Assembly: GCA_017651345.1 (NCBI GenBank)
Contig: JAGCDD010000449.1
Coordinates: forward strand, 1 to 36,757
Direction of reading: 5' to 3'
Source of the DNA: Bacteroidales bacterium
GTDB lineage: Bacteria; Bacteroidota; Bacteroidia; Bacteroidales; UBA3824
DNA: 36,757 nucleotides
Part shown: one piece after another, positions 24,802 through 31,752 of the stretch
Position numbering within the stretch: position 1 is the stretch's first letter
Layout: every line of letters begins with the position of its first letter
Notes under the pieces: model-generated
Seen by the model: the letters and a program-made list of their open reading frames with translations, nothing else
The model's database searches: none
Told to the model about the DNA's origin: nothing
Translations under genes and position numbers: made by a program

Positions 24802-26652
24802 TCATTTTTTGCCTATGCTCAGGCGTTTAGAAAAATACCCATCTGCGCCTTCTAACGAGATGTAATACTCGCCGGAGGAAAGGCGGCGGAGGTCGATGGT
24901 GGCGTTGCCGTCGTTGGGTATCTTGCCTGATTGAACAGTTGCAAGGTCAAAGTTTTTGATTAAATAGCGTGTGTAGACCTTTGGTTTAGAAATATTTACA
25001 AATAGTTGAGTATTTTCGTGACGCGTTTTTACAGTGCAATCGGCGGCAAGGTTTTCTTCCTTGGTGGTGCTTCCCCACGATACAATGTCGGCGTAGGGGT
25101 CGAACGAAATATTAGCCACTTGAAAACCCGGGTCAATGGTAAAAAATTGATTTTCTACAGTATTGTTGAGGCGTACAAACACACTTTCGCCGTTTAGACC
25201 ATAAATCATAACAGGTACTTTTGCCCTAAAAAAAGCCATAGTAGAATCGGTTCTACGCTGCTCTATTTTCAAATTCAAAAGGTTATCGACATTCTGCTGC
25301 CACAGCACACGATACACGGGCGTACCTCGTCCATAAAACCATTGGTCGAAAAACCATTTGTAGTCTATACCCGAAAAATCGTTGACCAATCTAAAAAACT
25401 CCTCGGCAGAGCAGTTGCCAAACCTATGGCGCGAATACTTTATATAATATTTAAGGAGATTGAAAAAAGTCTCGTCGCCAAGTTCGGTTCGTAGCATGTG
25501 GAGAAGCATAGAACCCTTATCGTAGGTCATACGAGTGTCGAAAATTTCCCACACATCAGTTGTGTCGGTAACATAAATAGAGCCGAGCGGCTTGGTGGCG
25601 GCAGAATAAATCTTTTTTTTGCGCCAAAGTATAGGGTCGTTGGTTTGTCCCACGCCTCTTTCCTCGGCAAAACCCTCGCACCATTCGGCAAAACCTTCGT
25701 TGATCCACACGTCGGTCCATCGGCTGCAAGTAATAGTATTGCCGAACCATTGATGAGCAAGTTCATGAACCATAAGCGATGGCGAAAATTCAGATACAAA
25801 AGTCATAGTTTGGTTTTCCATGCCGCCGCCCCAGCCAAATTGCGCCTGAGCATATTTTTCATCCACAAAAGGATAAACGCCAAAAGTATCGCACAGCATT
25901 TTGAGAGCTGGAATCAATCGGGCAGCGCGGCGATGGTTCTGCTCGTAGCGTTCGGGGTAAAAATAGTTGACATATAGCAGCGAGTCGCCATTGTTGAGAT
26001 GCACATACTCTTGCGTCACCACATAATTGCTAACAGCCACAGCCACAAGGTAAAAAGCAATTTTGTGACGGTGAATCCAGTTGGTGGTGCGTATGCCATC
26101 TTTTACCGATTCGGAAACAATCACGCCGTTGGATGCCGCACGATATTGTTCGGGACATTGCACAACAACCTGCACCGAATCGTATTTATCGGTGTTGACC
26201 TGACGGCAAGGATACCAATCTTTTGCGCCATTGGGTTCTGAAAGCGTCCAAAATATAGGCGAATTACCGTGGTTAGAAAAAGTCACAGAGCCTAAACCCG
26301 ACCTCAACGGCACACCTTCGTAAATTACCTTCACCGAATCGCTATACGACCAAGTGTCGTCGGGATAAATAATCAACGAATCGCCTTGATGATTGAATTT
26401 TAGCGGGTTATCGCCGTGCATTACATTCTTTACTTCAAGCGACGAAGCAAGGTCGAATTGCAACGGCAGGAAACGGTCTTGTCTGGATTTTACAGCAAAA
26501 TATTGAGTGGTTACACCTTTTATATATTTAACCGAAGGGTCAATGCTCAAATTGATACGCACAAATTGCATATCCACCCACGAAAATGGATTTTTGGCAG
26601 CCGACACCGCAGTTGCACAAAACAACAACAGCAAAAATACTAACCGTTGCAT
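24802..26652 (-). CDS. M1-family zinc aminopeptidase, exported, with T9SS-like C-terminal tail
   Basis: 616 residues. Signal peptide MQRLVFLLLLFCATAVSA. The N-terminal saddle domain (about 25-215) is followed by the M1 catalytic domain with the substrate-binding GGGMEN at 275-280, zinc motif HELAH at 296-300 and third ligand Glu319 in NEGFAE. Tyr of MTYDKG serves as the usual transition-state residue. It probably trims N-terminal residues from peptides outside the cytoplasm. The last 70 residues (ATVQSGKIPNDGNATIDLRRLSSGEYYISLEGADGYF... in the style of type A sorting domains) suggest T9SS export, though the YPNP-like opening is missing. The ATG overlaps the end of purN by 13 bases. Confidence 0.92.
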   Translation of the reverse strand: MQRLVFLLLLFCATAVSAAKNPFSWVDMQFVRINLSIDPSVKYIKGVTTQYFAVKSRQDRFLPLQFDLASSLEVKNVMHGDNPLKFNHQGDSLIIYPDDTWSYSDSVKVIYEGVPLRSGLGSVTFSNHGNSPIFWTLSEPNGAKDWYPCRQVNTDKYDSVQVVVQCPEQYRAASNGVIVSESVKDGIRTTNWIHRHKIAFYLVAVAVSNYVVTQEYVHLNNGDSLLYVNYFYPERYEQNHRRAARLIPALKMLCDTFGVYPFVDEKYAQAQFGWGGGMENQTMTFVSEFSPSLMVHELAHQWFGNTITCSRWTDVWINEGFAEWCEGFAEERGVGQTNDPILWRKKKIYSAATKPLGSIYVTDTTDVWEIFDTRMTYDKGSMLLHMLRTELGDETFFNLLKYYIKYSRHRFGNCSAEEFFRLVNDFSGIDYKWFFDQWFYGRGTPVYRVLWQQNVDNLLNLKIEQRRTDSTMAFFRAKVPVMIYGLNGESVFVRLNNTVENQFFTIDPGFQVANISFDPYADIVSWGSTTKEENLAADCTVKTRHENTQLFVNISKPKVYTRYLIKNFDLATVQSGKIPNDGNATIDLRRLSSGEYYISLEGADGYFSKRLSIGKK

Positions 26653-27227
26653 TTACCCAACACCTTTATAATAGTATCTTCAATTACTTTGGGATAATAT
26701 TCGTATTCGAGGGCGTGCACACGTTGGGCAAGAGTGTCGGCGGTGTCGTCGGGCAATACAGGACATTTAGCTTGGAAAATCACCGAGCCGCGGTCGTAAT
26801 CGTTGTCGATAAAATGAATAGTAATGCCGCTCTCCTTATCTCCGCTATCGAGCACGCTCTGATGCACACGACTGCCATACATACCTTTTCCACCATGTTT
26901 TGGCAACAACGATGGATGTATGTTGACAATGCGCTGATCAAAAGCCGTCACAATATAGTCGGGTACAAGTTTGATGTATCCCGCCAGCACCACAAAATTG
27001 GTACGGAAGTCGCGCAAAACGCCAAGCATAAAGTCTGTGTCGTCGATCAAACGCTTTGAAAGCACCAAACATGGCACCGAATGACGACGGCAACGCTCTA
27101 TTACAAACGCCTTCGGATTGTCGGTAATCAATAGTCCGATGCGTACTAACTTACTATCTTTAAAATAGTTGAATATATTTTCGGCATTAGTGCCGCTGCC
27201 CGAGGCAAATATAGTTACGTTCCACAT
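26640..27227 (-). CDS. purN: Phosphoribosylglycinamide formyltransferase (GART)
   Basis: Third step of purine synthesis: formylates GAR with 10-formyl-THF. 195 residues. Motifs: ASGSGTNAENI near 8-18 for the phosphoribosyl group, the catalytic VNIHPSLLPKHGGKGMYG with Asn102 and His104, and the HFIDNDYDRGSVI loop with the catalytic Asp near 145. VHQSVLDSGDKESGITIHF is also typical. Divergent from acpP, a common Bacteroidota arrangement. The downstream aminopeptidase overlaps its end, an odd operon partner. Confidence 0.96.
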   Translation of the reverse strand: MWNVTIFASGSGTNAENIFNYFKDSKLVRIGLLITDNPKAFVIERCRRHSVPCLVLSKRLIDDTDFMLGVLRDFRTNFVVLAGYIKLVPDYIVTAFDQRIVNIHPSLLPKHGGKGMYGSRVHQSVLDSGDKESGITIHFIDNDYDRGSVIFQAKCPVLPDDTADTLAQRVHALEYEYYPKVIEDTIIKVLGKCNG

Positions 27228-27255
27228 AAAAATTTTTTTTAAAAAATTTAACGTG

Positions 27256-27263
27256 CAAATATA
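27256..27263 (-). promoter_or_regulatory. purN -7 promoter element
   Basis: TATATTTG on the minus strand, an exact TAnnTTTG, 28 bases upstream of the purN ATG. No well-placed -33 TTG. The remaining roughly 170 bases to acpP are AT-rich with A and T runs; the acpP side shows only a degenerate TTTCTTTG at 27377-27384. Confidence 0.5.
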
Positions 27264-27437
27264 TCAATAAATCTTCAATAGCCACGTTTTAAAGCATTTA
27301 AAATAATAGTGTCGAAAAATAATTTTTTAACAATCAATTAATTACAAAAATATTTTTTTTTTCGGTCTAAAATTGTTTTCTTTGCGGCGAATTTAAAAAA
27401 GAGAAATCGAAGTTTAATTTTTAAAAAATTATTTATC

Positions 27438-27677
27438 ATGAACGAAGACATAAAGAAAAAAGTAAAAGAGATTATCGTTGAGAAATTAGGTGTAGACGAA
27501 GCAGAAGTTACTGAAGAAGCATCTTTCACAAACGATCTTGGTGCCGACTCTCTCGACACAGTAGAACTCATCATGCAGTTCGAAAAAGAGTTCAACATCT
27601 CTATTCCCGACGATCAAGCTGAAAAAATCGCTACCGTAGGCGAAGCTATCGAATACATCGAAAACCAACAAAAATAA
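27438..27677 (+). CDS. acpP: Acyl carrier protein
   Basis: 79-residue acidic carrier of fatty-acid intermediates. The phosphopantetheine site is Ser38 in [25 protein letters not shown] at the N-terminus, and [20 protein letters not shown], are standard. It is ten bases upstream of fabF, so the two are co-transcribed. Codon use looks like that of a highly expressed gene. Confidence 0.99.
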   Translation: MNEDIKKKVKEIIVEKLGVDEAEVTEEASFTNDLGADSLDTVELIMQFEKEFNISIPDDQAEKIATVGEAIEYIENQQK

Positions 27678-27686
27678 ATTATTTCT

Positions 27687-28940
27687 ATGGAATTAAAACG
27701 AGTAGTCGTAACTGGCATGGGGACAATAAACCCCTTAGGCCATAATATAACCGAGTTTTGGGAAAATTTAAAATCCGGTGTAAGCGGCGCAGGTCCGATT
27801 ACCCGTTTTAATCCCGAAAAATTCAAGACCCGGTTTGCCTGCGAGGTTAAAAATTTCGACGAGGTTGACGCTCAGTTCTTCAACAAAAAAGAAACCGGAC
27901 GTTTAGACCTTTTTGCTAAGTTCGCACTTATCTCTGCCGAAGAGGCTTGGAAAAACAGCGGACTTACACCCGAAAATTTCAACCACGACCGTGCAGGTGT
28001 AATCTGGGGCTCGGGCATCGGCGGAATCAACACCCTCACCGAAGAAGTAGAACAATTCTGCCAAGGCGATGGTTCTCCCCGTTTCAGCCCATTCTTTATT
28101 CCCAAAATGATCAGCGACATTGCTCCGGGACACATCAGCATGAAGTACGACCTTCGCGGACCAAACTTCACCACTGTTTCGGCATGCGCTTCGTCTACCA
28201 ACGCCATTATCGACGCATTCAACTATGTTCGTCTTGGCAAGGCAGACATCATTGTAACAGGTGGTTCTGAATCACCCGTGGGAATTGCTGCAGTTGCCGG
28301 ATTCAACTCTATGAAGGCTCTCAGCACCAACAACGACAACTACAAAACAGCATCTCGTCCGTTTGACGCAACACGCGACGGATTTGTAATTGGTGAAGGT
28401 GGCGGTTGCCTCATTCTCGAAGAGTACGAACACGCTGTAAAACGCGGAGCAAAAATTCTCTGCGAACTTGCCGGAAGCGGACTCACAGCCGACGCTCACC
28501 ACATTACCGCTCCTCACCCCGAAGGACGTGGAGCAGCAGCTGTAATGAAACTTGCTATCGAAGATGCCGGACTTAAACCCGAAGACATCGACTACGTTAA
28601 TGTTCACGGCACATCTACCGGTCTCGGCGACATTGCAGAATCAAAAGCAATTCAGCAAGTGTTTGGCGATTACGCTTACAAAGTTAGCATCAGCAGCACA
28701 AAATCTATGACAGGTCACCTTCTCGGAGGCGCCGGCGTTGTAGAATCTATCGCTTGTGTGCTTGCAATGCTCAACGAAACCGTACCCCCGACCATCAATT
28801 TCCAAAACCCCGACCCGCATATCGACCCAAAACTCGACATCACACCCAACGTTGCCAAGAAAAGGGTTATCCGCGCAGCCCTCAACAACACATTCGGCTT
28901 TGGCGGACACAACGCTTCGGTGGTTTTCAAAAAGATTTAA
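27687..28940 (+). CDS. fabF: Beta-ketoacyl-ACP synthase II
   Basis: Elongating condensing enzyme of type II fatty-acid synthesis, 417 residues. The Cys-His-His triad is complete: Cys167 in VSACASSTNA, His308 in VNVHGTSTGLGD and His344 in SMTGHLLGGAG. The thiolase fold is present from VVVTGMGTINPLG to the C-terminal NNTFGFGGHNASVVF. It works with AcpP encoded just upstream. A long hairpin follows. Confidence 0.98.
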   Translation: MELKRVVVTGMGTINPLGHNITEFWENLKSGVSGAGPITRFNPEKFKTRFACEVKNFDEVDAQFFNKKETGRLDLFAKFALISAEEAWKNSGLTPENFNHDRAGVIWGSGIGGINTLTEEVEQFCQGDGSPRFSPFFIPKMISDIAPGHISMKYDLRGPNFTTVSACASSTNAIIDAFNYVRLGKADIIVTGGSESPVGIAAVAGFNSMKALSTNNDNYKTASRPFDATRDGFVIGEGGGCLILEEYEHAVKRGAKILCELAGSGLTADAHHITAPHPEGRGAAAVMKLAIEDAGLKPEDIDYVNVHGTSTGLGDIAESKAIQQVFGDYAYKVSISSTKSMTGHLLGGAGVVESIACVLAMLNETVPPTINFQNPDPHIDPKLDITPNVAKKRVIRAALNNTFGFGGHNASVVFKKI

Positions 28941-28945
28941 CGGCT

Positions 28946-29001
28946 AAAAAGGGGTGCATTTAAACGCTTAATGCGTAGCCATAAATGCAACCCTTTTTTT
29001 T
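28946..29001 (+). terminator. Long hairpin with U-tract between fabF and rnc
   Basis: Outer arms 28946-28962 and 28982-28998 pair with one G-A mismatch; an inner ACGC/GCGT stem (28964-28967 and 28973-28976) closes the loop. Eight T follow the GC-containing 3' arm. It looks like an intrinsic terminator for acpP-fabF, but it sits only 16 bases before the rnc start and no promoter is visible between them, so read-through must supply rnc. Confidence 0.8.
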
Positions 29002-29016
29002 AATTATTTAGCACAG

Positions 29017-29733
29017 GTGTTTAAGAACATAGCAGCCTTCATAAAGTACCTTTTCGGCAAAGACAAGAAATTCGCCCGCCAAATAAGGCGAATAACTGGT
29101 TTTTACCCTTACAACAAAGACCTTTACCAAACTGCACTTACTCACCGCTCGCTTTCGGCACGCACCAACACAGGATTTATGATCAACAACGAGCGCTTAG
29201 AATTTCTGGGCGACTCGGTGCTCGACCTCCTCATTGGCGAATACCTCTACAAGCGATTTTCAAACGAACAAGAAGGATTCCTCACTCAACTTCGCGCCCG
29301 CATTGTTAACGGCGACAATCTCACCGAACTATCTAAGCAAATAGGTCTCGACTTGCTTGTAAAAACCTCCGTAAAGAGCCATTCTTCAAATATTCACCTC
29401 TACGGCGATGCATTTGAGGCATTTCTCGGCGCAGTTTACTTAGACCGCGGATTTAGTCAGGCAGGCAAATTTATCTACAAGCGCATAATGCCAAAATATC
29501 TCAATATCTTTGAGTTAGAGCATCAAAACACCAACTACAAGAGCCAACTTATTGAGTGGGGACAAAAAAACAAAAACGAAATTGAATTTGCCACCGACGT
29601 GGAATATCCCGGAAGCAAATATTTTGTATCGTATGTGCGCATCAACGGCGAAAACTACGGCTCGGGCATAGGCATTTCAAAAAAAGAAGCCGAACAAAAA
29701 GCTTCAAAAGTTGCTTTAAGCAAACTAAGCTAA
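29017..29733 (+). CDS. rnc: Ribonuclease III (GTG start)
   Basis: Double-strand-specific endonuclease for rRNA and mRNA processing, 238 residues. The RNase III signature NERLEFLGDSVLDLL carries Glu62 and Asp66; the second metal site is Asp131 and Glu134 in GDAFEAFLGAVYLD. The double-stranded RNA-binding domain fills about 172-238 (NYKSQLIEWGQKN, GSGIGISKKEAEQKASKVAL). The start is GTG 29017: the encoded MFKNIAAFIKYLF matches the usual Bacteroidota N-terminus and no ATG is better placed. The acpP-fabF-rnc order is conserved in the phylum. Confidence 0.96.
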   Translation: MFKNIAAFIKYLFGKDKKFARQIRRITGFYPYNKDLYQTALTHRSLSARTNTGFMINNERLEFLGDSVLDLLIGEYLYKRFSNEQEGFLTQLRARIVNGDNLTELSKQIGLDLLVKTSVKSHSSNIHLYGDAFEAFLGAVYLDRGFSQAGKFIYKRIMPKYLNIFELEHQNTNYKSQLIEWGQKNKNEIEFATDVEYPGSKYFVSYVRINGENYGSGIGISKKEAEQKASKVALSKLS

Positions 29734-29779
29734 CTCATTAATCATCATCCACTAATAGTTTATTAAAAAAAATCCCGCG

Positions 29780-30355
29780 ATGATAATTCTCGACGATGTT
29801 CTTATCAACGAAGATATTTTTACCGAAAAATTTTGTTGCGACGTTACCGCCTGCCTCGGCACATGCTGCGTAGAAGGCGACAGCGGCGCACCTCTCGACT
29901 ATACCGAAGTGCCAAAGCTCGAGAAGCATTTCAACGCCGCCAAAGAATATCTCTCGGCCGATAACATTGCCGCTGTTGAAAATCAGGGATTTGCAGTAAG
30001 AGATTACGACAACGAACTTGTTACCCCGCTACTCAATCGTGCCGAATGTGCCTATTCGTACAAAGAAAACGGCATCACCCTCTGCGCCTACGAACGCGCA
30101 TATCTCGACGGCAAAATTCCGTGGCGCAAACCCATTTCGTGTCATCTTTATCCCATCCGCCTCACCAAAGTAGGCATCTACACCGGCATCAAACTTCATC
30201 GTTGGAATGTTTGCCACAGTGCCTTCATCCTTGGTCGCAAAAAAAGTCTCCCCGCCTACAAATTCTTAGAAGAGCCCATCGTCCGCCGTTTTGGACAAGA
30301 ATTTTATGATCGCTTGTGTGAAGTGGCTGAGGCGTATTTGAAAGGAAGAAAATAA
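29780..30355 (+). CDS. DUF3109 family protein, cysteine-rich
   Basis: 191 residues, cytosolic. Cysteines cluster near the N-terminus (FCCDVTACLGTCC) and again at about 92 (RAECAY), 102 (TLCAYE), 121 (ISCHLYPIR) and 145 (NVCHSA). The pattern matches DUF3109/YkgJ-like proteins, thought to bind zinc or an iron-sulfur cluster, but no activity is established. It follows rnc by about 45 bases with no visible promoter. Confidence 0.85.
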   Translation: MIILDDVLINEDIFTEKFCCDVTACLGTCCVEGDSGAPLDYTEVPKLEKHFNAAKEYLSADNIAAVENQGFAVRDYDNELVTPLLNRAECAYSYKENGITLCAYERAYLDGKIPWRKPISCHLYPIRLTKVGIYTGIKLHRWNVCHSAFILGRKKSLPAYKFLEEPIVRRFGQEFYDRLCEVAEAYLKGRK

Positions 30356-30446
30356 TAAGCAACCAATTCTACGTAAAATTTTGCAATAAAATTTTCACTG
30401 CTAAATCACTATCCAGCAATACAATAACAAACAAATTGTAAATATC

Positions 30447-30562
30447 AACTAAAATTTCAGTTTATTAACTGAAAAATAAGTTGTATAATTGAAACATAAG
30501 TTTTATCTTTGCGTTATAAATATCATAACTAATTTATCAGTTATAAAACTTAAAAACAAATT
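30447..30562 (+). promoter_or_regulatory. Operator array of AAYT-N8-ARTT 16-mers, 20-bp grid, upstream of TonB gene 1
   Basis: Five 16-base elements start at 30447, 30467, 30487, 30527 and 30547: AACTAAAATTTCAGTT, AACTGAAAAATAAGTT, AATTGAAACATAAGTT, AACTAATTTATCAGTT and AACTTAAAAACAAATT. All starts fall on a 20-bp grid; only the slot at 30507, which holds the -7 box, is empty. The 30527 element has six-base perfect arms when extended (ATAACT/AGTTAT). Two copies at 31287 and 31307 lie in front of the BlaI-type gene at the same distance from its -7 box. Most likely these are binding sites for that repressor. The region is AT-rich, so the weaker elements (30447, 30547) could be chance. Confidence 0.65.
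30481..30511 (+). promoter_or_regulatory. Promoter of TonB gene 1
   Basis: TTG at 30481-30483 and TATCTTTG at 30504-30511, 20 bases apart, match the Bacteroidota consensus well. The -33 box lies at the edge of one operator 16-mer, and another fills the spacer, so a bound repressor would block polymerase. Confidence 0.8.
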
Positions 30563-30592
30563 TTAGTATCAACAATTAAAAAACGCAAAGCC

Positions 30593-31282
30593 ATGGAACA
30601 GAAAAAATCAGAGAAAGCCAATCTCCAAAGCAAGAAGTTCACCTTCTTAGAAATCGGTCTTGTACTTACCCTATTGGCTATTTGGGGAGTATTTGAATTT
30701 AGCACCAAAGCTGAAAGTGCATCAGCATTCAACCAAATTACATTAACCGTCGACGACGGCTTAATCGAAATTCCCGTCACCCATTCCGAACCACCGCAAC
30801 CTCCTGCGCCGCCAGTTCGCAAAATTGCCGAAATTATTGAAGTAATAGATGACCCTGAAACAATTTGTGGTGATCCGCAAATCGACGCTGAAATAGACAT
30901 TGACGCTGCCGTGCAAATCGAAGAATTACCTTCACCATCATGCAGCGACGAGATAATAAGCGAAGAAGACTTACCTCCGTTCATTGTCTGTGAAGATATG
31001 CCCGAATTCAGAGGAAACCTATTAAAGTATGTTGCCGAGCACGTAGTCTATCCCGAAGTAGCTAAAGAAAACGATATTCAGGGAACAGTATACATAGGAT
31101 TTGTTATCAACGAAAAAGGCAAAGTTACCGATGTAACCTTAACCAGAGGCGTTGACCCACTGTTAGACAAAGAGGCTCTCAAGGTGGTTGAAAACCTTCC
31201 TGATTGGAAACCCGGAAAACAATCAGGCAAAAATGTAAAGGTAAAGATGTGTATACCGATAAAATTTAAGCTTTCAAACTAA
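30593..31282 (+). CDS. TonB-family energy transducer, paralogue 1, with four periplasmic cysteines
   Basis: 229 residues. Cytosolic N-terminus MEQKKSEKANLQSKK, one transmembrane helix at about 17-34 (FLEIGLVLTLLAIWGVFEF), a proline-rich periplasmic stretch (PPQPPAPP), an acidic linker, and the TonB C-terminal domain at about 132-229 (DMPEFRGNLLKYVAEHVVYP, GTVYIGFVINEKGKV, LPDWKPGKQSGKNVKV). It should couple proton motive force to outer-membrane receptors through ExbBD. It is a close paralogue of the gene at 33399, but lacks the GGEKA after the MPEF motif and has four cysteines (ETICGD, SPSCSD, FIVCED, VKMCIP) where that paralogue has none. It has its own promoter with the shared operator array. 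Confidence 0.9.
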   Translation: MEQKKSEKANLQSKKFTFLEIGLVLTLLAIWGVFEFSTKAESASAFNQITLTVDDGLIEIPVTHSEPPQPPAPPVRKIAEIIEVIDDPETICGDPQIDAEIDIDAAVQIEELPSPSCSDEIISEEDLPPFIVCEDMPEFRGNLLKYVAEHVVYPEVAKENDIQGTVYIGFVINEKGKVTDVTLTRGVDPLLDKEALKVVENLPDWKPGKQSGKNVKVKMCIPIKFKLSN

Positions 31283-31286
31283 AAAA

Positions 31287-31362
31287 AACTTAAAAATAAG
31301 TTTGATAATTTAAAAATAAGTTATATATTTGCAAAACCAATTATAAAACTAACAAGTCAATT
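31287..31362 (+). promoter_or_regulatory. Operators upstream of the BlaI-type gene, same 20-bp grid
   Basis: AACTTAAAAATAAGTT at 31287-31302 (a perfect dyad: AAACTTA-AAAA-TAAGTTT when extended) and AATTTAAAAATAAGTT at 31307-31322, 20 bp apart. A weaker AACTAACAAGTCAATT at 31347-31362 is again on the grid, skipping the -7 slot. The second element is centred 9.5 bp before the -7 box, exactly as at TonB gene 1. BlaI/MecI repressors bind such short dyads as dimers and usually repress their own gene. Confidence 0.72.
31301..31331 (+). promoter_or_regulatory. Promoter of the blaI-M56-TonB operon
   Basis: TTTG at 31301-31304 and TATATTTG at 31324-31331, 19 bases apart. The -33 box overlaps the first operator dyad. 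Confidence 0.8.
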
Positions 31363-31387
31363 ACACAACGCATAAATACATTAAGAG

Positions 31388-31750
31388 ATGGAACAGTTGA
31401 CCAAAGCAGAAGAAAAGGTGATGCAGATATTATGGAAACTTAAATCTGCATTTGTAAAGGACATCATAGAGCAGATGCCCGACCCCAAGCCGCCGTACAA
31501 TACCATATCGTCGGTGGTAAGGATACTCCGCGAGAAAGGTTTTGTAGACTTCAAGGCATACGGCAAAACCTACGAGTACTTTCCCGCTGTCAGCAAACTC
31601 GCCTACAAGAAATACACTTTCGGGCAGATGCTGAAAAACTACTTCGACGGCAGCTACGAAACCATGGTATCTTACATGGTGGACGAAGAGCCGGTATCCG
31701 AACGCGAAATAAGCGAAATAAAGCAGATTATCGACCAAAGATCTAAGTAG
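31388..31750 (+). CDS. BlaI/MecI/CopY-family transcriptional repressor
   Basis: 120 residues. The N-terminal winged helix (about 1-70) has LTKAEEKVMQILW, VKDIIEQM, YNTISSVVRILREKGFV and KTYEYFPAVS, all typical of the Penicillinase_R family. The C-terminal helices (about 75-120) mediate dimerisation and hold the cleavage region in BlaI/MecI. It is two bases upstream of the M56 peptidase gene, the classic blaI-blaR1 pairing: the peptidase is expected to inactivate the repressor when its periplasmic sensor detects a signal. Operator-like dyads cover its own promoter and that of TonB gene 1. No beta-lactamase gene is nearby, so beta-lactam resistance should not be assumed. Confidence 0.93.
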   Translation: MEQLTKAEEKVMQILWKLKSAFVKDIIEQMPDPKPPYNTISSVVRILREKGFVDFKAYGKTYEYFPAVSKLAYKKYTFGQMLKNYFDGSYETMVSYMVDEEPVSEREISEIKQIIDQRSK

Positions 31751-31752
31751 AC

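Noticed and set aside
30356-30592. Possible RNA gene or riboswitch in the 237-base gap
   Set aside because: No tRNA-like or GC-rich fold is visible; the structure seen is the promoter and operator array.
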